DNA of 64,000 bases from Achromobacter piechaudii NBRC 102461 (lineage in GTDB: Bacteria; Pseudomonadota; Gammaproteobacteria; Burkholderiales; Burkholderiaceae_B), in the NCBI RefSeq assembly GCF_001571245.1, contig NZ_BCTK01000006.1:62001-126000 (forward strand), given 5' to 3'. How positions within the stretch are numbered: position 1 is the stretch's first letter; every line of letters begins with the position of its first letter. The translations under genes and the position numbers were made by a program. Under the pieces are notes generated by a model. The model ran no database searches. It worked only from the letters and a program-made list of their open reading frames with translations, and had not been told where the DNA came from. Positions 26,267-34,849 of this stretch are shown in pieces.

Positions 26267-26379
26267 GGTTCAGGTTCTTGTTGTCGAACTGGACGCAATA
26301 AACGTCAGCCCTGCGGCACGGAAAGCCGCCGCCCTGCATGGCGAGGGCAGCGGCACCTTAGCCGCGCAAGGGCGGAAAA

Positions 26380-26973
26380 TCAAGCAGGGCGGCGCAGCAT
26401 GGCCACGCCGCGAATGGCGAAGCCCACCACAATCGCCAAGGACAGATAAAAGCCGAAGCCGAAGCTCAGGCTGCTCCAGATGCTGGAAGCCATGTCGCCT
26501 GCCATGTTGCGGCTGGCGCGCGAATTGCCCATGAAACCGGCGAACTGGCGCGTGGCTTCCATCAATTCACGCACTTGCGAGATGACGCCCATCAGCGCGA
26601 TCAACCACAGCGCCAGCGGCAGGAAGTAGCCCAGGCGCGCGGCGCGTTGCGGCATCAGCGAGGGCAGCAAGGGGCCGACCACGGCCAGCAGCCACAACAG
26701 CGCATAGATGCCCGCGCCCGTCGACTGGCCGCCCATCGAACCCTGCATGCCGCCGCCGTTCTGCAAGCGCAGCAGGTCATAGAAACTCAGGCTGGCGTTC
26801 GAGCCCATCATGCGCATCGTCAGTACCGAGAACACGGTGGTCGCCAACAGGAACAGCAGCGCGCCCACGGCATCGCCCCGGTTGACGCGTGCGGCGGCGG
26901 TGGCGGCCCAGCGGCCCCCGTGCGTCCTGGCCTGGGTCAATACGTCGCGCAGCTCTTTTCCTTGCATGGTCAT
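26380..26973 (-). CDS. Hypothetical four-span membrane protein
   Basis: 197 residues with four hydrophobic spans near 35-57, 87-108, 115-135 and 168-190 and a Gly/Met/Gln-rich loop (about 72-84). No family recognised. It precedes the sigma operon on the same strand with a 113-base gap and is divergent from the YbjN-like gene. A link to the sigma system is possible by position only. Confidence 0.65.
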   Translation of the reverse strand: MTMQGKELRDVLTQARTHGGRWAATAAARVNRGDAVGALLFLLATTVFSVLTMRMMGSNASLSFYDLLRLQNGGGMQGSMGGQSTGAGIYALLWLLAVVGPLLPSLMPQRAARLGYFLPLALWLIALMGVISQVRELMEATRQFAGFMGNSRASRNMAGDMASSIWSSLSFGFGFYLSLAIVVGFAIRGVAMLRRPA

Positions 26974-27027
26974 TCCTTTATGGGTTGCGGCAGTGATGCC
27001 TGTATCAATGGCTATGCGCGGGGAGCG

Positions 27028-27071
27028 AAAAAGTTCGATTTATTTTTGTCGAATTTATTTCGAACCTTTTT
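27028..27071. promoter_or_regulatory. AT-rich inverted repeat in a divergent promoter region
   Basis: AAAAAGTTCG at 27028-27037 is mirrored by CGAACCTTTTT at 27061-27071, and inside are two near-identical direct elements (TCGATTTATTT and TCGAATTTATTT). This AT-rich island in GC-rich DNA lies between the divergent genes at 26973 and 27143 and probably holds their promoters and an operator. Confidence 0.5.
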
Positions 27072-27142
27072 GCCCGCCGTGCGTAGCAGGAGGCATGGGC
27101 GCGGATTTCCCGACGCCATCCATCCATACGGAGCATTGCCTC

Positions 27143-27604
27143 ATGTCCAATTCCACCGCCCTGACCACCCTGTACCAAACCGTGGTGCAAGAAGAACTGG
27201 GCCTGGTCGCCCGCATCGACGAAGACGGCGACGTGCTGTTTCGCCATCCCGATCTGGGCACCATGTTTTTCAGCTTGAGCGAATCCGATCCCGAGTTCCT
27301 GCGTCTGGCTTACCCCAGCTTCGTGGACGCCGAGGAACTGGGCCTGACCCGCGCGCAATTGCTGGACGTCATCAACGCGGTGAACCATCGTTGCAAGGCG
27401 GTCAAGCTGAGCCTGCCGCTGGACCGTGCGGGTAAGCCGGGTCGTGTGACGGCGTCGGTGGAATGCTTTGTGGCCGCGCCCGACACGCTGCCGGCCGAAG
27501 CCCTGCTGCGCGGCATCGTGGCGCGTTGCGTCAGCGTGATTCGCCACACGGCGGGCGAGCTGGTCAAGGACGCGCTGGAGCTCAAGCAGGGCGCGGCAAG
27601 CTGA
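27143..27604 (+). CDS. YbjN/type III chaperone-fold-like protein
   Basis: 153 residues from ATG 27143; upstream in-frame starts lack support. The alternating pattern of the first half (DEDGDVLFRHPDLGTMFFSL, acidic helix, LLDVINAVN helix) and the strand ASVECFV followed by a long C-terminal helix fit the YbjN / T3S-chaperone-like alpha-beta fold. No catalytic motif. It is a cytoplasmic protein of unknown function. It starts divergently from the membrane protein at 26973 and lies about 95 bases upstream of a lipoprotein gene. Confidence 0.6.
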   Translation: MSNSTALTTLYQTVVQEELGLVARIDEDGDVLFRHPDLGTMFFSLSESDPEFLRLAYPSFVDAEELGLTRAQLLDVINAVNHRCKAVKLSLPLDRAGKPGRVTASVECFVAAPDTLPAEALLRGIVARCVSVIRHTAGELVKDALELKQGAAS

Positions 27605-27698
27605 GTCCCAAAGGCCAGCGGAATTGAAACAAGCCTGGCCCTGCCTTGTAACTTTGAGATACATTGCGGGGCCGGTTTCCCGACCCACGTTGATTTCG

Positions 27699-28607
27699 AT
27701 GCACCTGTTCTTATTCCGTTCGCTGACCCTGCGCTTGTTGACCATGCTGTTGTTGCTGGGAGGGTTGAGCGCGTGCGCGGTCAAGACCAATTCCCGAGGC
27801 GGCCTGGTGTACAGCGTGGACACCGCTGCCTTGTTCGGCACCGAGATCGGTCAATTCCCCTTGCAGGACGGGGGCGTCGGCACGTTGCGGCGCGAAGGCA
27901 AGAACTTCTCGGTCAAGCTGTCCGGCAACCAGCGCGTGGTGCCGCTGAACAACCTGGAGTCGGCGCGCATCGCGCGTACCGAAAACGTCGGGTCGCGCAC
28001 CGTCGTCGTCATCGAGACGCAGCGGCGCAACTGCGATTACCGCTATACCGTGCTGGCGATCGAAGGCTCCGATGTGCTGTCCTGGGAGCTGGGCAACTGC
28101 CGCGACCGACCCGCCGTGCTGGTGCAGGACGATCGCTCCGCGATGACGCTGGACTTTCCCAAGGGCTCGGTCATTGAACGCTTCGTCTACACGCAGGATG
28201 GCCGCATGCGCCGTGGCGACCTGAAATCGGTCGCCGGCATGAATCCGCGCGCCAAGCCGTTCGCGGACGAATCCTTGTATCCCGCGGGCTATCTGGAATC
28301 CTTGCGCCAGTACGGCGTCTATCCGCCGCCCGCCGCGCCTGCCGCCAAGCCCAAGCCCGGACGGTCGGCCAAGCCCGCCAAGCCGTCCAAGCCCGCGCCG
28401 GCCACCGGCGCGATGCAAGCGGAGTCCGCCGACGCTTCGGTCTCCAGTGGTGGCCGCGTGGTCCCGCCGCCGCCGCAGCGCGTGCCCGGCAATGATGCGC
28501 CCGCCGCCAGCGCAGCGCCCACGCGTACCAGCGCGTCGCGCACGCCGGCCAAGCTGGACCTGCCCGACGAGGAAATCACCTCGACCCGTATCGACCTGAG
28601 AGATTGA
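27699..28607 (+). CDS. Lipoprotein with Pro/Ala-rich C-terminus
   Basis: 302 residues from ATG 27699; a longer TTG start adds no signal. A lipoprotein signal ends in the lipobox LSAC near residue 25. The folded part (about 30-205) is beta-rich, then a Pro/Ala/Lys/Ser-rich linker runs to the end, suggesting cell-wall spanning. Function unknown. The next gene begins GTG two bases after its stop, so the two are coupled. With the GDPD gene downstream it forms a three- or four-gene envelope operon. Confidence 0.72.
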   Translation: MHLFLFRSLTLRLLTMLLLLGGLSACAVKTNSRGGLVYSVDTAALFGTEIGQFPLQDGGVGTLRREGKNFSVKLSGNQRVVPLNNLESARIARTENVGSRTVVVIETQRRNCDYRYTVLAIEGSDVLSWELGNCRDRPAVLVQDDRSAMTLDFPKGSVIERFVYTQDGRMRRGDLKSVAGMNPRAKPFADESLYPAGYLESLRQYGVYPPPAAPAAKPKPGRSAKPAKPSKPAPATGAMQAESADASVSSGGRVVPPPPQRVPGNDAPAASAAPTRTSASRTPAKLDLPDEEITSTRIDLRD

Positions 28608-28608
28608 C

Positions 28609-30213
28609 GTGCGGCAAGCCCAGATTCGCCAGATCCTTGTCCTGATCGCCCTGACCGTTGTCTACCTGAGCTTTGAACTCGGTTTCAATGCGCGCCTGCT
28701 GGACGTGGTGGGCAGCCGCGCCACGCCGCATGACATCGAAGAACTGGAATTTTTCGGCCGCACGCTGTCGGGCATCGCCGCCGCGCTGGTGGTGCTGCAA
28801 GTGCTGTGGACGCGCCGCCTGCGCACGGGCGGCCGGCCTTCGTTCCTGAAGATCGCGGTGGCCTGCGCCGTGACCGCGCTGCTGGTGTTCAGCGCCATCA
28901 AGCTGCTGGTGAACGTACTGGTCGATACGCGCGATGCGGACTTTCGCCGCGTGGCTACCAACGCCGGCCTGCTTCAGCGCTCGCTGGTGCAGGGCGATCT
29001 GCATCTGGACGGCCTGGTGGACGACGGCGTTTACGCGCGGCCCGAGGGCAAGGCGTTCCTGGCTGTGTTCCAGGTGCTGCTGTCCAACATCGACAATCTG
29101 GATGAAAAGGTCGAGCCCAAGAAGCGGCAGGTCATTCGCAGCGACCTGCAACGCCAGATGAAGACCTTTTCCTTCGATGGCCGCGACGTGCGCATGACCG
29201 CGCCGGGCATACGGGGCTATCACCAGGTCTATACCAGCGTGATGCAATCCGTCGCGGACCGCTGGAAGAAATACGCGGGCGTGCCGGTTGCGTCCGACAT
29301 CGGCCTGGCGCGCGAACAGGATCGCGCATGGCTGGATTACCGCAACAGCCTGTCGCGGCGCGGCTGGACGCCCGAACGCGTGCCGGCGCGCTATCAGGGC
29401 CGCGTGACGCAGGACGTGCGCAAGCGTATTCCCGTGCCGGCCGACTGGCAGCCGCATGATCGCGACACGTTCAACGAGGCGGTCGCGCAGCAGTATTGGA
29501 AGACCATGCGCAGCCGCACCGTGCACGTGGAAGGCGACGCCATTCCGCCCGGCCTGTCGTACGAAGATTTCGTGGCGCGGCCCGGCGTGCAGAAGCTGCT
29601 GCGCCAGACCTTGATGGTGCCGGCTAGCATGAGCGTGGCCGCCAACTACACCGATCCCGCCAGCTTCAAGCGCCTGTACGACGGCATGCTCGATCGCGCC
29701 GTCGACGAAGCGCTGCCGCGTTTTTCCGCTAACGCGGTGGACTTCCAGCGCGGCGGCCAGCATCAGAAGCTGGGCGAGGACGCGGCCCGCGCGGCCATCG
29801 TGCCACCGGTCGCGCTGCTCTGTTCGCTGCTGGGCGCGGTGGGCCACTTCGCCAAGCTGCTGTACCTGATCGCCAAGCTGATCGTCTGGCTGCGCACGCC
29901 TGCGGGCCAGCAGCCCGGACGGACCGCCACGCGCGCGGCGGGGCTGGCGCTGGTGCTGACGCTGGTGTGCGTGTGGACGGCGTTTTCGTTCATGCAGAAC
30001 AACGTGACCCAAAGCGAGCTGTTCCAGCAGATGTCGCGGGCCGAACTCGGGCGGGATGATGAGTCCCTTGGGCAAGCCTTGCGCCGCCGCGTGCTGGCCA
30101 ACGTGGCGCACGTGGTGGTGGTGGGCCAGGCCTACACCTATCCCTTCAACGAAGCGGTGCGCACCCGAGTGCTGGGCGGCATCAAATACGGATACCACGG
30201 CGATGCAAGCTAG
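28609..30213 (+). CDS. Hypothetical inner-membrane protein
   Basis: 534 residues starting at GTG 28609. Three hydrophobic spans lie in the first 110 residues, and two more at about 395-420 and 440-465 bound a large central soluble region (about 115-390) that is helical and rich in Arg, Asp and Tyr. No family recognised. Its stop overlaps the start of the GDPD gene by 11 bases, and its start follows the lipoprotein gene by one base, so it is part of that operon. Confidence 0.7.
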   Translation: MRQAQIRQILVLIALTVVYLSFELGFNARLLDVVGSRATPHDIEELEFFGRTLSGIAAALVVLQVLWTRRLRTGGRPSFLKIAVACAVTALLVFSAIKLLVNVLVDTRDADFRRVATNAGLLQRSLVQGDLHLDGLVDDGVYARPEGKAFLAVFQVLLSNIDNLDEKVEPKKRQVIRSDLQRQMKTFSFDGRDVRMTAPGIRGYHQVYTSVMQSVADRWKKYAGVPVASDIGLAREQDRAWLDYRNSLSRRGWTPERVPARYQGRVTQDVRKRIPVPADWQPHDRDTFNEAVAQQYWKTMRSRTVHVEGDAIPPGLSYEDFVARPGVQKLLRQTLMVPASMSVAANYTDPASFKRLYDGMLDRAVDEALPRFSANAVDFQRGGQHQKLGEDAARAAIVPPVALLCSLLGAVGHFAKLLYLIAKLIVWLRTPAGQQPGRTATRAAGLALVLTLVCVWTAFSFMQNNVTQSELFQQMSRAELGRDDESLGQALRRRVLANVAHVVVVGQAYTYPFNEAVRTRVLGGIKYGYHGDAS

Positions 30214-31099
30214 GCGTTGGATGGCGGCGGCGCTGATCGCCGTGACGCCCTGGTCGGCAGTCAGCGCAGCCTGCATGGGCATGCAGGTGCATGCGCATCG
30301 CGGCGCGCCCACGCTGCCGGAGAATTCGCTGGCGTCCATCCGCGCGGCCTATGCGGGCCAGTGGGATGGCGTGGAAATCGATATGCAGCGGCTGAAAGAT
30401 GGCCGCTGGGTGCTGCACCACGATGTGCTGACCGGCCGCACCGTCAGCGGCGTGGGACGCCGCGCCGTGCTGCAACTGAGCAGCGCGGATTGGCGCGGCG
30501 CGAAGCTGATGGGGCAGGGCGGCGGGCAGCCGCCGCCTTTCCTGGACGATGCCCTGCAAGTGGCGGCCGCGCAGCCGGCCAAGACCTTCAACGCCGAGCT
30601 CAAGGTCGTCTACCGCGACTGCGCGCCGGTGGGCAAGCTGGTCGCGGGCATGAAGGCCACGTTGCCGCACGGCAACTGGATGATTACGTCAGCCTTTCCC
30701 GAAGCGCTGCGCTGCGTGCGCGGCACCGACGCGCAAGGCTATCTGGGCCTCATCGTGTTCGATCCGCGCCATGCGGAATCCGTCAGTGCAAATCCGCTGG
30801 GCAAGTACGTCGCGCAGCGCGCCACCGCGCCCAAGCTCGACCGGCAATGGCTGGCCACGCTTGCCAAAACGGTGGGCGCGCCCGTCGGCGTACACGTGGA
30901 CGCGATGACGCTGGCCGCCAACCCGCGCCTGCTGCGCGACGCGGCCGCCCAGTCGGTGCGCGTCTTCGTCTACGCGGTGGGCGGCGACGCGGCGTTGGCG
31001 CAACAATTGCGTACAACCAGGCAGCGGGAAGGCTATCTTCCATCGGGCGTCATCATCGATGGCGACGCGCAGGCATTTTGCCAGGCGCTGGGCGGTTGA
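30203..31099 (+). CDS. Glycerophosphodiester phosphodiesterase family protein
   Basis: 298 residues with a signal peptide ending near ACMG (about 22-25). It has the GDPD TIM-barrel motifs: HAHRG at 30-34, E58-x-D60 and LHHD near 71-74, the metal and catalytic residues of the family. It would hydrolyse glycerophosphodiesters to glycerol-3-phosphate in the periplasm. The final third is less typical. ATG 30203 overlaps the upstream membrane-protein gene, indicating coupling; earlier in-frame starts lie within that gene. Confidence 0.85.
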   Translation: MQARRWMAAALIAVTPWSAVSAACMGMQVHAHRGAPTLPENSLASIRAAYAGQWDGVEIDMQRLKDGRWVLHHDVLTGRTVSGVGRRAVLQLSSADWRGAKLMGQGGGQPPPFLDDALQVAAAQPAKTFNAELKVVYRDCAPVGKLVAGMKATLPHGNWMITSAFPEALRCVRGTDAQGYLGLIVFDPRHAESVSANPLGKYVAQRATAPKLDRQWLATLAKTVGAPVGVHVDAMTLAANPRLLRDAAAQSVRVFVYAVGGDAALAQQLRTTRQREGYLPSGVIIDGDAQAFCQALGG

Positions 31100-31164
31100 A
31101 AGTCCGGCGTTTGGGCATACACTTGGCGGCTTGATTTTCCTTTCCCCTGCCGCAAGGAAACGCC

Positions 31165-31617
31165 ATGCAAGCCCGCGCGATCTTGTTCCTGTCCTGCCTG
31201 CTGATGGCGGGAGCTGCCCACGCCGGATCGGCGCCGGCCGAGTTGTCGTGTCTGTCGGATAGCGGCAAGGTCGCCTTGAAAGGCGTCATCCCTTCGCCGT
31301 CTTCCGAAGAGCTGGACCTGACCCTGAGCTACTTCGACGCGACGGTCGCTTTCAACGACCGCAGCACCGAAGGCAGCTATGTGGTGTCCGATTTTCCGCA
31401 ATCCGTGTTCCTGTTGCTGGTGCCGTCGCAAGGCGCGGCGCTGACGCTCTACGCGCTGCCCTCCAGCATGGCGGTGGAAAAGACCAGCGACAGCGGCGAC
31501 ATGGCGGGCAAGTTCCAGGCCAAGTTGAAGGCGCCCCGTCCACGCTCGGCCACGGGCGTGCAGACCTCGGCAGCGCTGACCGCCACGCTGAACTGCGAGT
31601 ACCGGTATTCGCTGTAA
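31165..31617 (+). CDS. Hypothetical secreted protein
   Basis: 150 residues with a Sec signal peptide ending AHAG near residue 20. The mature protein is beta-rich with two Cys (about 29 and 145), one of which may pair. No family recognised. An AAGGAAA site lies 6 nt before ATG 31165. It stands 65 bases after the GDPD gene on the same strand. Confidence 0.68.
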   Translation: MQARAILFLSCLLMAGAAHAGSAPAELSCLSDSGKVALKGVIPSPSSEELDLTLSYFDATVAFNDRSTEGSYVVSDFPQSVFLLLVPSQGAALTLYALPSSMAVEKTSDSGDMAGKFQAKLKAPRPRSATGVQTSAALTATLNCEYRYSL

Positions 31618-31761
31618 GACCACGCGCAGTGGCGCAAGCCTCGTCACGCAAGCTTCGGTCGAACCCACAACGTAAAACTATTCGCCGCCGGCATCGGGCC
31701 GTCGGTATCAGGTCCCCGTATCAGGCCGCCCCAAGAAGCGGCTCTTTCCTAGGAGACAAGC

Positions 31762-32658
31762 ATGCAGTCAACCCCTCTGGCGGACGAGCCGCCGCTTTGC
31801 CTGGCGCCGTTGCCCGACATGGACGCGGCCACCTTCGACATTCCGCCCGGCGCTTGCGATACGCACGCGCACGTGGTGGCGGCCGATCCCTCAGCCTATC
31901 CACTGGTGCCCGAACGGACCTACACGCCGCCGCCCGCGCCCGAATCCGCCTACCTGGGCATGCTGCAAAAGACCGGCATGTCGCGCGGCGTGCTGGTGCA
32001 GATCAGCGTGTACGGCACCGACAATCGCTACATGCTGGAGGTGCTTGGCCGTCATCCCGACACCTTGCGCGGCATCGGCGTCGTGTCGCCGGAGGTCACC
32101 GACCAGGAGCTGGAACGCATGCATGCGGCCGGCGTGCGCGGCTTGCGCATCAATGTGCTGTTCGGTGGCGGTATCGGTTTTGACGCCATGGAAACCCTGG
32201 CGCATCGCATCGCCGGCCTGGGCTGGCACATGCAGTTCCTGATGGACGCGCGTCAACTGCCCGAGCTGCTGCCGCGCATGCGCAAACTGCCGGTGCCCGG
32301 CGTGGTGGACCACATGGGCCACATGCCCGTGTCCGAGGGCGTGGACAGCGCGGGCTTTCAGGCGCTGCGGCATCTGGTGCAGGACCACGGCTGGTGGGTG
32401 AAGCTGTCGGGCGCTTACCGCATCAGCGAACGCTTCGACGATTTCAGCGACGTGACTCCCTGGGCGCAGGCGCTGATCGACACGGCGCCCGACCGCATGC
32501 TGTGGGGCAGCGACTGGCCGCACGTCCACCAAACCCGCATGGTCAACACGGGCCGGCTGCGCAACCAGCTTGCGCTGTGGGCGCCGGACCCGGACGTGCG
32601 CCACCGCATCCTGGTCAGCAATCCCGAACGCCTGTACGGCTTCGCTCCGCTGCGATAG
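31762..32658 (+). CDS. Amidohydrolase-2 family, 2-pyrone-4,6-dicarboxylate hydrolase-like
   Basis: 298 residues. TIM-barrel amidohydrolase with CDTHAHV near 33-39, VVDHMGHM near 178-185 and the late LWGSDWPH (about 247-254) that carries the catalytic Asp, as in LigI-type lactonases. It probably opens a lactone or hydrolyses an aromatic-degradation intermediate. TAGGAGAC precedes the ATG. The following MFS carrier gene (33 bases downstream) suggests uptake and hydrolysis of one compound; which one is not visible. Confidence 0.82.
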   Translation: MQSTPLADEPPLCLAPLPDMDAATFDIPPGACDTHAHVVAADPSAYPLVPERTYTPPPAPESAYLGMLQKTGMSRGVLVQISVYGTDNRYMLEVLGRHPDTLRGIGVVSPEVTDQELERMHAAGVRGLRINVLFGGGIGFDAMETLAHRIAGLGWHMQFLMDARQLPELLPRMRKLPVPGVVDHMGHMPVSEGVDSAGFQALRHLVQDHGWWVKLSGAYRISERFDDFSDVTPWAQALIDTAPDRMLWGSDWPHVHQTRMVNTGRLRNQLALWAPDPDVRHRILVSNPERLYGFAPLR

Positions 32659-32691
32659 CCGCGCGTAATCAGCACAACAGAGAGACAAGCC

Positions 32692-33921
32692 ATGCAATGG
32701 TATAGAGAGCTGAACAAGACCGAACGGCGCACCTTCATCGCGGCGTTCGGCGGCTGGGCCATCGACGCGCTGGACTTCATGGTGTTCACCTTCGTGATCG
32801 CCACGCTGATGACGTTGTGGGGCATCGACAAGGGCCAGGCGGGCATGCTGGGCACCGTGACGCTGCTGTTCTCCGCCATCGGCGGTTGGCTGGCCGGCAT
32901 CCTGGCCGACCGCTACGGCCGCGTGCGCGTACTGCAATACACGATTCTTTGGTTTTCGGCGTGCACAGTGGCCATCGGCTTCGCGCAGAGCTTCGAGCAA
33001 CTGTTCGTGCTGCGCGCGCTGCAAGGGCTGGGCTTTGGCGGCGAATGGGCCGTGGGCTCGGTGCTGATGGGCGAGATCGTGCGGGCCGAACATCGCGGCA
33101 AGGCGGTCGGCACCGTGCAAAGCGGTTGGGCGGTGGGTTGGGGCGCGGCGGCGATCCTGTACACGATCGCCTTTTCGGTGCTGCCGTCCGATTGGGCGTG
33201 GCGCAGCCTGTTCTGGATAGGCGTGCTGCCCGCGTTCCTGGTGCTGTACATCCGCAAGAACGTGCCCGAACCCGAAGTGTTCCAGCGCGCGCAGGCCAAG
33301 GTGCAGGCCGGTGAAGCGCGTGCTTCGTTCTGGACGATCTTCTCGCCGGCGCTCATCAAGACCACGGTCATCACCGCCATCCTGTGCACGGGCGTGCAGG
33401 GCGGCTACTACGCCATCACGACGTGGTTGCCGACCTACCTGAAACTCGAACGCAACCTGTCGGTGCTGAACACGGGCGGCTACCTGATGGTCATCATCTT
33501 CGGGTCGTTCTGCGGCTACATCGCGGGCGCTTATCTGGCCGACCGCCTGGGCCGGCGCGCCAATCTGCTGATCTTCTCGGTGCTGTCCACCATCAGCGTC
33601 TATGCCTACACGCAACTGCCGCTGACCGATCATCAGATGCTGTTCCTGGGCTTTCCGCTTGGCTTTGCCGCCTCTGGCATTTTCAGCGGTATCGGCGCCT
33701 ATCTCACCGAACTCTTCCCGTCGGGAGTGCGGGCGTCCGGCCAGGGTTTTGCCTACAACTTCGGGCGCGGCATTGGCGCCCTGTTTCCCAGCCTGGTCGG
33801 CTTTCTGAGCCAGACGCACGGCCTGGGTTGGGCCATCGGCGCATTCGCCACGGGCGCGTACGCGGTGGTGATCGTGACGGCGCTGCTGCTGCCGGAAACG
33901 AAGGGACGCGTGCTGGACTGA
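32692..33921 (+). CDS. MFS transporter, sugar/aromatic-acid proton symporter type
   Basis: 409 residues, 12 predicted spans. The MFS loop motif between spans 2 and 3 is present as GILADRYGRVRV, and the N-terminal GWAIDALDFMVFTFV is typical of aromatic-acid/H+ symporters and sialic-acid/benzoate carriers. GERGEWA-like FGGEWAVGS lies in span 4. It is co-oriented with the amidohydrolase gene and probably imports its substrate. A strong terminator follows 30 bases after the stop. Confidence 0.87.
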   Translation: MQWYRELNKTERRTFIAAFGGWAIDALDFMVFTFVIATLMTLWGIDKGQAGMLGTVTLLFSAIGGWLAGILADRYGRVRVLQYTILWFSACTVAIGFAQSFEQLFVLRALQGLGFGGEWAVGSVLMGEIVRAEHRGKAVGTVQSGWAVGWGAAAILYTIAFSVLPSDWAWRSLFWIGVLPAFLVLYIRKNVPEPEVFQRAQAKVQAGEARASFWTIFSPALIKTTVITAILCTGVQGGYYAITTWLPTYLKLERNLSVLNTGGYLMVIIFGSFCGYIAGAYLADRLGRRANLLIFSVLSTISVYAYTQLPLTDHQMLFLGFPLGFAASGIFSGIGAYLTELFPSGVRASGQGFAYNFGRGIGALFPSLVGFLSQTHGLGWAIGAFATGAYAVVIVTALLLPETKGRVLD

Positions 33922-33950
33922 GCGCGCCGCTTGCGGTGCGGATGCGAGAG

Positions 33951-33981
33951 AAGGCCTGGGCCAAGCGCCCAGGCCTTTTTT
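33951..33981 (+). terminator. Rho-independent terminator after the MFS gene
   Basis: AAGGCCTGGG and CCCAGGCCTT form a 10-bp stem with a 7-base loop, followed by six T. It separates the amidohydrolase/MFS unit from the tetronate operon. Confidence 0.92.
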
Positions 33982-33994
33982 GTTGCGGCCAGGG

Positions 33995-34024
33995 TTTACC
34001 CGATATGGCGACGCAGCCTAAATT
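33995..34024 (+). promoter_or_regulatory. Possible promoter of the tetronate operon
   Basis: TTTACC (33995-34000) and TAAATT (34019-34024) are 18 bases apart, a weak sigma-70 match. A TTGTATGATGAC segment just downstream (about 34024-34035) is a candidate site for the FadR-type regulator of the cluster. Both are inferred from position. Confidence 0.35.
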
Positions 34025-34066
34025 TGTATGATGACCCGATAACTTGAACTCAAGAGACAAGCATCA

Positions 34067-34140
34067 TGCCGGCCCGTCCGATCCTCTTTTCCATTGCCAT
34101 CGCCCACCTCGACCCCCGCCTTGCCGGGTGTTACGCATGA
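34067..34140 (+). CDS. 24-codon leader ORF coupled to otnC
   Basis: ATG 34067 opens a 24-codon frame that ends TGA 34138-34140, overlapping the otnC start in an ATGA arrangement. It has the same upstream GAGACAAG ribosome-binding pattern as the starts at 31762 and 32692, whereas otnC itself has no good site. It may serve only to deliver ribosomes to otnC. The product has a short hydrophobic stretch and no known family. Confidence 0.4.
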
Positions 34141-34775
34141 CCGAAGAATCGCGCGTCCGCGAAGAAATCTGCATCGTCGGGGCCAGCCTCTACCAGCGTG
34201 GCTATACGGTCGGGGCGGCGGGCAACATCAGCGCCCGGCTCGATGATGGCTGGTTGATCACGCCCACCGACGCCTGCCTGGGGCGGCTGGACCCCGCCGA
34301 ACTGGCCAAGGTCGATCTGGACGGCAACTGGGTGTCGGGCGCCAAGCCGTCCAAGACGCTCGTGCTGCATCAGGGCATCTACCGCGCCAGCCCCGAATCG
34401 CGCGGCATCGTGCACACGCATTCCACGCACCTGGTCGCGCTGACGCTGGCCGGCGTGTGGCGGCCCGACGAAGTGCTGCCGCCCATCACGCCGTATCAGG
34501 TCATGAAGGTCGGCCGGATTCCCTTGATTCCTTATCGCCGCCCCGGCGATCCGCAAGCCGCCGCCGAGGTCGCCGCCGTGGCCTCGCAAGTGCGCGGCGC
34601 GCTCTTCGAAAGACTGGGCCCGGTGATGTGGGAGCGTTCCGTCGCGCACGCCTCGTATGCGCTGGAAGAGCTTGAAGAAACCGCGCGTCTTTGGCTGATG
34701 AGCCAGCCGCGCCCCGCGCCGCTGTCCGCCGATGCGCTGGAAGAACTGCGCGTGACCTTCGGCGCGCGCATCTAG
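34137..34775 (+). CDS. otnC: 3-oxo-tetronate 4-phosphate decarboxylase (class II aldolase family)
   Basis: 212 residues, normal length for OtnC. It decarboxylates 3-dehydro-4-phosphotetronate to dihydroxyacetone phosphate, the last step of the pathway. Class II aldolase features: GAAGNIS (26-32), PSKT (71-74), and metal ligands in HTHSTH (H93, H95) with a later His in VAHASY. The start at ATG 34137 overlaps the leader ORF; an upstream in-frame start at 34044 would lack a ribosome-binding site. It heads the tetronate operon, followed by its MFS carrier. Confidence 0.88.
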   Translation: MTEESRVREEICIVGASLYQRGYTVGAAGNISARLDDGWLITPTDACLGRLDPAELAKVDLDGNWVSGAKPSKTLVLHQGIYRASPESRGIVHTHSTHLVALTLAGVWRPDEVLPPITPYQVMKVGRIPLIPYRRPGDPQAAAEVAAVASQVRGALFERLGPVMWERSVAHASYALEELEETARLWLMSQPRPAPLSADALEELRVTFGARI

Positions 34776-34849
34776 AACCCTCAGCCGTACAAAGCTGCCT
34801 GGCCGCGCAAGCGCGGACCGGGGCGGCGCACCCCTTCTGGAGACTTTGC

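Noticed and set aside
28576-30339. 587-residue minus-strand ORF
   Set aside because: Antisense shadow of the membrane-protein gene in GC-rich DNA; His/Gln/Arg-rich composition and no motifs.
31891-33819. 642-residue minus-strand ORF
   Set aside because: Antisense to the amidohydrolase and MFS genes, both of which have strong family motifs.
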